From Oceanicella sp. SM1341 (lineage in GTDB: Bacteria > Pseudomonadota > Alphaproteobacteria > Rhodobacterales > Rhodobacteraceae): a stretch of 64,000 nucleotides of DNA. How positions within the stretch are numbered: the first letter of the stretch is position 1; each line of letters begins with the position of its first letter. Made by a program: the position numbers and the translations under genes. Shown one piece after another: positions 1-6,160 of the stretch. The notes beneath the pieces are model-generated. The model worked only from the letters and a program-made list of their open reading frames with translations. It was not told where the DNA came from and did not search any database. The stretch is taken from contig NZ_QRGC01000011.1 of NCBI RefSeq assembly GCF_003448965.1, positions 90,935 to 154,934 on the forward strand, read 5' to 3'.

Positions 1-376
1 GGCTCATGGTGGCGGCCGTGGCGACGGAGGAGCCGGAGGCGGCGGCAAAGCCCGCCGAGGCCATGTTGGTGGCCACCGCCAGCCCCCCCGGCAGGCCGGA
101 GAACCAGTAGCGCGCCGCGTTGAACAGCGCCGCCGAGATGCCGGTGTTGTGCGCCACCGCCCCCATGAGGATGAACATCGGGATGGCCGAGAGCCCCCAG
201 TTCGCCGCCACCTCGAAGGGGGTGTTCTGCATCACCCCGAAGGCCACGTTGATGTTGCGCTGCGCCCAGAGCCCGATGAAGGCCGCGACCCCGAGCGCCA
301 CGCCGATGGGCACCCGGATGGCGATCAGCACCAGCACGAGGCCGAGGATGGCGAAGCCGAGTTCCGCGCCGCTCAT
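1..376 (-). CDS. dctM: TRAP transporter large permease DctM, N-terminal part only
   Basis: This is the membrane subunit that carries substrate across the inner membrane in a tripartite, sodium- or proton-driven TRAP uptake system. The 125 visible codons read as a DctM N-terminus: a first hydrophobic helix, then IRVPIGVALG, then SAIPMFILMGAVAHNTG, then a Gly/Ala/Ser-rich stretch ending AASGSSVATAATMS. The SAIP-hFhhMG motif and the AASGSSVAT stretch are hallmarks of the family. The ATG overlaps the dctQ stop as ATGA, so translation is coupled to the upstream gene. The rest of the gene lies beyond the left edge of the window. Identification is confident; the substrate cannot be read from this subunit. 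Confidence 0.93.
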   Translation of the reverse strand, partial: MSGAELGFAILGLVLVLIAIRVPIGVALGVAAFIGLWAQRNINVAFGVMQNTPFEVAANWGLSAIPMFILMGAVAHNTGISAALFNAARYWFSGLPGGLAVATNMASAGFAAASGSSVATAATMS

Positions 377-996
377 TCCGGCCGCTCCGGTGCGGTGGCG
401 GGGCGGGCATCGGGGGCCGCCGCGGCATCTTCCTGCGCCTCCTCTTTCAGGGGCGCCTCCGCGCGCGGGGCGTCGCGGGCCGGGTCGTCGGCGTCGGCCA
501 TGTTGCGCGCCGCGGCGCGGGTGTCGCGCACGAGGTGGATGACGAGGTAGACCGCCATCAGCCCGAAGCCGATGGGCACCACCCAGCGCGAGGGCCAGAC
601 CTCGATGAAGCCGCCGCCGGCCTCGCGCGCCTCGCGCATCCCGGTCATCTCCACCGCCACGATCACCGCCTGCCAGGTGAAGACGGTGACATAGACCACG
701 CTCAGCACCGCGGCGAAGGCGTCCATCCACTTGCGCGGCCGCCAGGACATCCAGCCGGTGAACAGCTCCACGATGATATGCCCGCGCTCGCGGGTGATGA
801 GCGCGAGCGGCAGGAAGGCGAGGGCGGCCATGTAATAGGCCGAGACGATCTCGATCGTGCCCACCAGCGGGCGGTGGAACACCGTGCGCCCGATCACGTC
901 GGCGGAGACATGGAGCATCATCGCGAGGGTGAGCAGGGCGGCGACGAGGGTGAAGAGACCGGTGATCCGGTCGAGCAGGTACCGAAGAGCGTGCAT
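373..996 (-). CDS. dctQ: TRAP transporter small permease DctQ
   Basis: Small membrane subunit of the TRAP system, which pairs with DctM. The 207-residue protein has four predicted membrane helices (roughly residues 11-33, 45-68, 88-110 and 130-152) followed by a charged Ala/Asp/Glu/Pro-rich cytoplasmic tail of about 45 residues, longer than is usual for DctQ. Two adjacent ATGs are possible. I chose the one at 996 because a GGAAAGG sequence lies about six bases upstream, whereas it abuts the ATG at 1002. The gene follows dctP after a 71-bp gap that contains a GC hairpin, and overlaps dctM as ATGA. Order P-Q-M is typical. Confidence 0.92.
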   Translation of the reverse strand: MHALRYLLDRITGLFTLVAALLTLAMMLHVSADVIGRTVFHRPLVGTIEIVSAYYMAALAFLPLALITRERGHIIVELFTGWMSWRPRKWMDAFAAVLSVVYVTVFTWQAVIVAVEMTGMREAREAGGGFIEVWPSRWVVPIGFGLMAVYLVIHLVRDTRAAARNMADADDPARDAPRAEAPLKEEAQEDAAAAPDARPATAPERPE

Positions 997-1038
997 GCGC
1001 ATCCCTTTCCGGGGTACGGGGGGGAGGAGGGAGGACGG

Positions 1039-1058
1039 GCCCCGCCCGGAGGCGGGGC
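1039..1058 (-). promoter_or_regulatory. Intra-operon hairpin between dctP and dctQ
   Basis: A perfect 8-bp inverted repeat (GCCCCGCC / GGCGGGGC) with a 4-base loop lies just after the dctP stop, with no T-tract. Hairpins of this kind after a binding-protein gene usually protect the upstream mRNA 3' end or attenuate the downstream genes, giving more binding protein than permease. That role is inferred from position. Confidence 0.5.
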
Positions 1059-1067
1059 AGGGGGCGC

Positions 1068-2180
1068 TCAGAGCGCCTCGGCGTCGACCTTGTCGTAGAT
1101 CTCGCGCTTCAGCGCGTCGCGGAACTTCGCGGGGTCCTCGCCCACTTCCTCGGCGGTGATCTTCTGCCATTTCGCGTAGGCGGCGAGGTAGTAGTCGAGC
1201 ACCGCCTCGGGGTTCTCCACGCCGGCGGCCTTCGCGTTTGCCACGTTCTCGGCGTATTGCTGGGTGTCGCGCTCGGCCATCACCGGGGCGAACTCGGCCT
1301 CGGCATCGACGAAGGTGATGCCCTTCTCCCGCGCGGCGGCGATCACGTCGGCATCCTCGGCCATCTGGGCCTCGAAGGTCTCGCGCACCACGGCGTCGAC
1401 CATGAGGTCGAGGTGGATGCGGCGCTGCTCGGGGGTGAAATCGTCCCAGACATCGCGGTTCACGTACATCAGCACCGGGGGGCCGCCCATGCCCAGCGGC
1501 GCGTCGAGCACGGTGTCGACCACGTCCATGTAGCCGAAGCTGCGCAGCCATTGCACCGAGCCCAGCACGCAGTCGAGCGCGCCGCGCTCGATGGCGGTGG
1601 TGGCCTCGTTCGGCGGCATGGCCACCGGGGTGGCGCCGGCGAGCTGCATGATGCCCACGCCGCCGCCGGAGGCGCGCACCTTGAGCCCCTTCACGTCGGC
1701 CAGCCCCTTCGGCTCGCCCCGGCACATCAGCAGGTAGGGCGAGACCGAGTAGCCGCCGAAACCCACGGCGCCGGCATGCTCGAACTCCGCCCGGCACTGC
1801 GGGCAGCCCAGCATCAGCACCTCGTTCATCGCCGCGGTGGCGGCCATGATGTCGTCTCCGATCAGCGACTGGCTGAAGATCATGTTCATCGAGGGCAGCA
1901 TCTTGGGCACGTAGGGCGCCATGGTGATGCCGGCGTCGATGAGGTTGGACTTCACCGCGTCGGGCGTGCCGGGGCCGTTTGCGAGCTGGGCGCCGGCGAC
2001 CATCTTCCAGGCGATCTCGCCGCCCGTGGCCTCCTTTATGGCCTCGAAATAGGGCTCCATCGCCACGGTGTTGGTGGCGTTGGTGGCGCTGAGCCAGGAG
2101 CCGAAGATCAGCTCCTTTCCCTGCGCCGCCCCCGCGAGCAGCGCCAGCGCGGCGGCACCGGTGAGCAGGTTGCGTATCAT
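1068..2180 (-). CDS. dctP: TRAP transporter substrate-binding protein DctP
   Basis: Periplasmic solute-binding protein of the TRAP transporter. It has a clear Sec signal peptide (MIRNLLTGAAALALLAGAAQG) and a mature DctP fold beginning ELIFGSWLSATNATN. Typical landmarks are the LKVRASGGG stretch, the MPPNEATTAIERGALDC segment and GMGGPPVLMYVN. At 370 residues it is slightly longer than most DctP proteins. A CPQC pair near the middle of the mature protein is unusual and could form a disulfide. A strong GGGAGGAAG ribosome site supports the start. It is the first gene of dctPQM and is divergent from a catabolic operon, which suggests the imported acid feeds the amidohydrolases. The substrate is unknown; this gene resembles the DctP family generally rather than a known malate or sialate binder. 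Confidence 0.9.
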   Translation of the reverse strand: MIRNLLTGAAALALLAGAAQGKELIFGSWLSATNATNTVAMEPYFEAIKEATGGEIAWKMVAGAQLANGPGTPDAVKSNLIDAGITMAPYVPKMLPSMNMIFSQSLIGDDIMAATAAMNEVLMLGCPQCRAEFEHAGAVGFGGYSVSPYLLMCRGEPKGLADVKGLKVRASGGGVGIMQLAGATPVAMPPNEATTAIERGALDCVLGSVQWLRSFGYMDVVDTVLDAPLGMGGPPVLMYVNRDVWDDFTPEQRRIHLDLMVDAVVRETFEAQMAEDADVIAAAREKGITFVDAEAEFAPVMAERDTQQYAENVANAKAAGVENPEAVLDYYLAAYAKWQKITAEEVGEDPAKFRDALKREIYDKVDAEAL

Positions 2181-2554
2181 GTCTTGCTTCCTCCCTTGGC
2201 TTGGGCCGGCCGCCCCCGGATCTGCCGTCCGGGTGGGGCCGGTGGCGGGGTCAGCGCGGGGACCGCGCGGACATCTGGGCAGGGGAGGGAAGGGGCAGGC
2301 GCAGCCGGAGCGCGCGCCCGGAGCGTCTGTGGTGATCGGTGTCCGCCATGGCGGTCTTCCTCCCGTGGCCGCCCCTGCTTCGGGGGCTGGCCTGCTGATT
2401 TGCGCCAACGGTAGGCCAACTTGATCCGTGAGGGTATCCCGTTTTTTGCGGGAGTATCTTTCTCGAATCGGGAAAACTCAAACCTGATCCTGCCGGATAC
2501 CCTGCCGGGGCGGCGGAGCGTACCCTCGGGCAAAACACCAGGGGAGGAAACCGC
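2181..2554. promoter_or_regulatory. Divergent promoter region dctP / amidohydrolase operon with a 17-bp palindrome
   Basis: This 374-bp region holds no gene. Its right half is AT-richer than the surroundings. A 17-bp near-perfect palindrome (TTTCTCGAATCGGGAAA, one mismatched pair) spans 2459-2475. It is flanked by the arms of a second inverted repeat, GGGTATCC at 2432-2439 and GGATACCC at 2495-2502. A third related GGAGTATC lies at 2451-2458. The arrangement looks like an operator for a dimeric regulator placed between two divergent operons. The regulator itself is not in the window. Clear -35/-10 boxes were not identified. Confidence 0.5.
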
Positions 2555-3634
2555 ATGTCCCAGCCCGTTGCCGGTGCCACCGATTGCGATGTCCATGTGC
2601 CGCCGCCGCCGGTCTCGGCGCTGCTGCCCTGGCTCGACGCCTACTGGGCCGAGCAGGTGACGGCCCGCAACATCGACCGCGCGCCCTTCACCCTCACCAG
2701 CTATCCCGCGCAGGCGCCCTATTCCTGCCGGGAAGACTGGCGCGCCCCCGGCGGCGGCCTGCCCTGGCTGCGGGAGAGGCTGCTCGACCGTTTCGGCCTC
2801 GGCCTGGCCGTGTGCTCGGTGCTGCACGGCGCGGTGACCCTGCACAACCAGGACATGGCCGCCGCCCTCTGCGCCGCGGTGAACGACTGGCTGGCCGCGG
2901 AGTGGCTGGCGAAGGAGCCCCGGCTGCGCGGCTCCATCCTCGTTCCGGTCGACGACACCGACCTCGCGGTGCGCGAGATCGAGCGGCTGGCGCCCGACGG
3001 CCGCTTCGTGCAGGTGCTGCTGCTGGTGATGCACGAGCGCCCGCTGGGCCACCGCGCCTATTGGCCGATCTACGCCGCGGCCGAGCGGCACGGGCTTGCC
3101 GTGGCAGTGCACGCGGGCAGTCATTACCGTCATGCCCCCGGCTCCGGCGGCTGGACCACCTACCAGGTGGAGGACCACGTGCAGCACTCCTTCGCCTTCG
3201 AGAACACCCTCGTCTCCTTCCTCGCCGAGGGGGTGTTTCAGAAATTCCCGGCGCTGAAGCTGGTGTTTCTCGAGAGCGGTTTCGCCTGGTTGCCCACGCT
3301 GCTCTGGCGCTGCGACAAGACCTGGCGCGGCACCCGCGCCGAGGTGCCCTGGCTCGACAGGCCGCCGAGCGAGATCCTGCGCGGGCGGCTGTTCCTCGGC
3401 CTGCGCCCCTGCGACCCGCCGGGCCCCGCCGAGCTTTCCGCCGTGCTGCGCCACCTCGCCCCCGCCGGCGGCACCGACCTGCTGCTGTTCTCGACCGACT
3501 TTCCCCACCGCCATTTCGAGGGCGACGCGGCCCTGCCCGCCGGCCTGCCGGAGGAGAGCCTTCCCGCCATCCTCTCCGGCAACGCCGCGCGCGCCTGCCC
3601 GCGCCTCGCCCCCGCACCCGTGGAGACCTCGTGA
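2555..3634 (+). CDS. Amidohydrolase-superfamily protein (ACMSD-like), first of a tandem pair
   Basis: A 359-residue TIM-barrel metal-dependent hydrolase or decarboxylase of the amidohydrolase_2 family, which includes aminocarboxymuconate-semialdehyde decarboxylases. The metal-binding D-x-H motif is visible as CDVHVPPP (D12, H14). A second histidine lies in AVHAGSHYRH, and the barrel ends with FSTDFPHRHF, whose Asp is the expected catalytic or metal residue. A GGGGAGGAAACCGC ribosome site precedes the ATG. The gene is immediately followed by a paralogue with a TGATG overlap and then by a Rieske ferredoxin. This supports a role in breaking down the substrate brought in by the divergent TRAP transporter. 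The exact reaction cannot be assigned: decarboxylation and C-C or C-N hydrolysis are both possible in this family. Confidence 0.82.
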   Translation: MSQPVAGATDCDVHVPPPPVSALLPWLDAYWAEQVTARNIDRAPFTLTSYPAQAPYSCREDWRAPGGGLPWLRERLLDRFGLGLAVCSVLHGAVTLHNQDMAAALCAAVNDWLAAEWLAKEPRLRGSILVPVDDTDLAVREIERLAPDGRFVQVLLLVMHERPLGHRAYWPIYAAAERHGLAVAVHAGSHYRHAPGSGGWTTYQVEDHVQHSFAFENTLVSFLAEGVFQKFPALKLVFLESGFAWLPTLLWRCDKTWRGTRAEVPWLDRPPSEILRGRLFLGLRPCDPPGPAELSAVLRHLAPAGGTDLLLFSTDFPHRHFEGDAALPAGLPEESLPAILSGNAARACPRLAPAPVETS

Positions 3635-4731
3635 TGAACCGCCTCGCCGACCCCGCGCTGGACCAGCGCCTGAAACTGGTGGATTGCGACATCCACATGA
3701 CCCAGAAGCGCCCGTCCGACCTCTACCCCTTCCTCGAGCGGCGCTGGGTGGAGCACCTGGAGAGTTTCGGCAGCTTCTTCCGCCAGCCGCTGGTGGGGCA
3801 GCTTGCCTATCCGCGGATGACCGCGAACGGCATGCGCGCCGATGCCGAGCCCGAGGACGGGCCGGCCGGCTCCTCGCTGGAGATGCTGCGCGCCCAGCAC
3901 CTCGACCCGCTGGGCGTGGACATCGGCATGCTGATCTGCCTCGGGCGCGGCGGCATGGAGGAGCGCCACCCCGGGCTGGCCGCCGCCATGTCGCGCGCGG
4001 TGAACGACTGGCAGATTCATGCGCTGGTGGCGCCCGAGCCGCGCCTGCGCGCCGGGCTGGTGGTGGCGCAGGACCATCCGGAGGCCGCGGTGGCCGAGAT
4101 CCGCGCCCGGGCGGGAGACCGGCGCTTCGCCCAGGTCATCCTCTCCACCCGCGCCGCCGAGCCGCTGGGCGCCCGGCGCTATTGGCCGATCTATGAGGCC
4201 GCACAGGAGGCGGGCCTGCCGATCGGCCTGCACCCCGCCGGCTACTCGGGCGGCCACCCCTCCACCGGCTCGGGCTGGCCGAGCTATTATTTCCACGAGC
4301 ATTACACCTTCCTGCCCGGGGCGGAGGGGCTCGTCTCCAGCCTGGTGCTCAACGGCGTCTTCGCCGCCTTCCCGCGACTGCGCGTGGCGATCATCGAGGG
4401 CGGCTTCTCCTGGGCCCCGGCGCTCGGCTGGCGGATGGACCGGGCCTGGGCGCACTGGCGCGCCGAGGTGCCCGAGCTCACGCGCCCGCCCTCGGAATAC
4501 ATGCGCGAGCATGTCTGGTGGGCCACACAGCCCATCGAGGAGCCGAAAAACGGCCGCGAGATCGAGGAGATCGTCGACTGGATCGGCTGGGACCGGCTGC
4601 TCTACTCCTCCGACTATCCGCACTGGGACTACGACGACCCGCGCTTCGTGTTCCGCTTCCCCCTCAGCCCGGAGCGGCGGCAGGCGGTGTTCGGCGGCAA
4701 TGCCCGCGCGCTCTACGGGCTCGACGCATGA
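3634..4731 (+). CDS. Amidohydrolase-superfamily protein (ACMSD-like), second of a tandem pair
   Basis: A 365-residue paralogue of the preceding gene, sharing the same fold and most motifs: VDCDIHMTQ (D19, H21), GLHPAGYSGG, EGGFSWAP and SSDYPHWDYDDP. The start ATG shares a base with the upstream stop (TGATG), so the two proteins are probably made in stoichiometric amounts and may form a heteromer or act on successive intermediates. Relative to the first copy it has an extra loop around PRMTANGMRADAEPEDGPAG. The C-terminus overlaps the Rieske gene as ATGA. Family membership is confident; substrate and reaction are unknown. Confidence 0.82.
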   Translation: MNRLADPALDQRLKLVDCDIHMTQKRPSDLYPFLERRWVEHLESFGSFFRQPLVGQLAYPRMTANGMRADAEPEDGPAGSSLEMLRAQHLDPLGVDIGMLICLGRGGMEERHPGLAAAMSRAVNDWQIHALVAPEPRLRAGLVVAQDHPEAAVAEIRARAGDRRFAQVILSTRAAEPLGARRYWPIYEAAQEAGLPIGLHPAGYSGGHPSTGSGWPSYYFHEHYTFLPGAEGLVSSLVLNGVFAAFPRLRVAIIEGGFSWAPALGWRMDRAWAHWRAEVPELTRPPSEYMREHVWWATQPIEEPKNGREIEEIVDWIGWDRLLYSSDYPHWDYDDPRFVFRFPLSPERRQAVFGGNARALYGLDA

Positions 4732-5141
4732 CCCGGCACGTGGTGGCCGCGGCGGCCGAGATCGCGCCCGGCGAGATGAAGCGGGTGACGGCCGGGGGCC
4801 GGCCGGTCTGCGTGTTCAACCTCGACGGCAGCTTCCACGCGCTGGTGGACCGCTGCCCGCACGAGGGCGCCGCCCTCTCCGCCGGGCGGCTCTGCGGCAT
4901 CGTCACCGCCTCCGCGCCCGGCGAATACCGGCTGTGCCGGCAGGGCGAGATGGTGCGCTGCCCCTGGCATGGCTGGGAGTTCGACATCCGCACCGGGCAG
5001 AGCTGGTCCGACCCCCGCGCCACGCGGGTGCGCAGCCTGCCCGCGGCGGTGGAGGCCGGAGCCGAGCTGGTGAAGGGCCCCTACGTGGCCGAGCGGCTGG
5101 AGATCACCCGCGAGGGCGCCTATCTGGTGATCGAGATCTGA
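4728..5141 (+). CDS. Rieske [2Fe-2S] ferredoxin-like protein
   Basis: A 137-residue soluble Rieske protein. The two cluster-binding boxes are RCPHEG (C43, H45) and RCPWHGWEF (C78, H81). The stretch between the boxes is longer than in standard ferredoxins and carries two further cysteines (C56, C70) and a SAPGEY turn. That layout is typical of a subgroup of stand-alone Rieske proteins found beside metal-dependent hydrolases. It probably supplies electrons to an oxygenase or acts in redox sensing, but no oxygenase is encoded here. It is the last gene of the three-gene operon, starting within the upstream stop (ATGA), and is followed by a hairpin terminator. Confidence 0.85.
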   Translation: MTRHVVAAAAEIAPGEMKRVTAGGRPVCVFNLDGSFHALVDRCPHEGAALSAGRLCGIVTASAPGEYRLCRQGEMVRCPWHGWEFDIRTGQSWSDPRATRVRSLPAAVEAGAELVKGPYVAERLEITREGAYLVIEI

Positions 5142-5169
5142 CCGGCCGGGCCCGCGCCCCGGCGCTCCC

Positions 5170-5194
5170 CCCGGCGAGCCCCTGCTTCGCCGGG
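5170..5194 (+). terminator. Hairpin terminator of the amidohydrolase/Rieske operon
   Basis: Perfect 8-bp stem CCCGGCGA / TCGCCGGG with a 9-base loop, starting 28 bases after the Rieske stop and followed by an A-rich rather than T-rich run. Position after the last gene of the operon supports termination. Confidence 0.5.
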
Positions 5195-5222
5195 CAAAAT
5201 AATGCGCCCTCCCGAATCCGCG

Positions 5223-5279
5223 TTGACATGATGCAATCCGAAAGTGAAACTTTCTGGTAAAGAAGGTTAATACCTTCTT
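5223..5279 (+). promoter_or_regulatory. Putative promoter/operator with two adjacent perfect inverted repeats
   Basis: A TTGACA matching the sigma-70 -35 box lies at 5223-5228. Downstream is GAAAGT-GAA-ACTTTC (5240-5254), which would cover the -10 position, and then AAGAAGGT-TAAT-ACCTTCTT (5260-5279). The segment is clearly AT-richer than its surroundings and lies upstream of the small secreted protein gene at 5402. The two palindromes are different, so they could be an operator plus a leader hairpin. No good -10 box is apparent. Confidence 0.45.
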
Positions 5280-5401
5280 GTTCCACGGGGACTTCTCGCA
5301 TCCGGCGCATCTGTTCCGGGCGTGACTTGCCCGCGGAGCGCCCTCTTGCCGGTGCGGCGGGGCTGCCTTCGCCTGAGCCGGTCCTGTCAATGGAGCTGAC
5401 G

Positions 5402-5821
5402 ATGAAGCCCTTTCCCGCGCCGCCCGTCTTCCTGACGGCCCGACCGGCCGCGGCCGCCTGCGTGGCGGCGATTGCCCTGGTGATGATGCAGGCCCCGCCG
5501 GGCCGCGCGGCGGACGAGAGCGACTACATGCTCGCCACCGCGGGCGACCTCGCCGACCTCTGCGCCTCCCCGGAGGACCCCTCGGCCATCCACATGTGCC
5601 AGGGGTTCATCGTGGCGGTCGACCAGGTGCATATCCAGCTCGCCGCCGCGATGGACGAAAAGCTCTACTGCCTGCCCACCGAAAGCGTGGTGACCCGCAA
5701 CGGCGCCGCGGCGGCCTTTGCCGCCTGGGTGGCCGAAAACCCCCGGATTGCCACAGTTTCGCCGATCGACGGCCTTGTTTCATGGGCACTGGACGCGTTC
5801 CCCTGCCCGGCCGGCCAGTGA
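5402..5821 (+). CDS. Secreted Rap1a/Tai-family protein
   Basis: A 139-residue protein with an N-terminal signal peptide or anchor (Ala-rich core ending PPGRAAD) and a mature domain that matches the Rap1a/Tai immunity-protein pattern. A first Cys lies in LADLCASPE, then CQGFIVAVDQVH, then YCLPTES, then an ALDAFPCP ending, giving four conserved cysteines likely to form two disulfides in the periplasm. The family is named for type VI secretion immunity proteins but is widespread outside that context, and no effector or secretion gene is nearby. I chose the ATG at 5402 rather than 5390 because GGAG sits six bases upstream. The next gene starts 14 bases after the stop. Confidence 0.7.
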   Translation: MKPFPAPPVFLTARPAAAACVAAIALVMMQAPPGRAADESDYMLATAGDLADLCASPEDPSAIHMCQGFIVAVDQVHIQLAAAMDEKLYCLPTESVVTRNGAAAAFAAWVAENPRIATVSPIDGLVSWALDAFPCPAGQ

Positions 5822-5835
5822 TGGGAGCCCGTATC

Positions 5836-6099
5836 ATGACCCGTATCCTCGCGCTCTGCGCAGCACTTGCCCTCACCGCCTGCTCCGACCTGAACGACAC
5901 GCAGCAACGCGCCGCCACCGGCACGATCATCGGTGCCGGCAGCGGCGCGGTGATCGGCGCCATCGCCGGTGATGCCGGGATGGGCGCGCTGATCGGCGCC
6001 GGTGCCGGCGCGGTGGGCGGCCTCGTCTACGACAAGGTCGAACACGACAAGGACGAAGCCTACCGGCAGGGCGTGCGCGACGGCCGCGCCACCCGCTGA
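5836..6099 (+). CDS. Glycine-zipper outer-membrane lipoprotein
   Basis: An 87-residue small lipoprotein. The signal peptide ends in the lipobox LTAC, so the mature N-terminus is the acylated Cys. It is followed by a glycine-zipper segment (GTIIGAGSGAVIGAIAG, then GALIGAGAGAVGGLVYD) and a short charged tail. Proteins with this plan (2TM glycine-zipper, SlyB/YMGG-like) sit in the outer membrane and affect envelope integrity. The ATG at 5836 has a GGGAG eight bases upstream and gives a normal signal peptide. The ATG at 5821, which overlaps the previous stop, is an alternative. It probably shares a transcript with the upstream gene. Confidence 0.8.
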   Translation: MTRILALCAALALTACSDLNDTQQRAATGTIIGAGSGAVIGAIAGDAGMGALIGAGAGAVGGLVYDKVEHDKDEAYRQGVRDGRATR

Positions 6100-6160
6100 C
6101 ACCCCGAATGCAGCGCGGCGGCCGCCCGGCTGCCGCGCCCCAACACGAGGCCGCCCGCCC

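Noticed and set aside
5402..5821. Type VI secretion immunity gene.
   Set aside because: The fold matches Rap1a/Tai, but no effector or secretion component lies nearby, so a specific immunity role is not supported.
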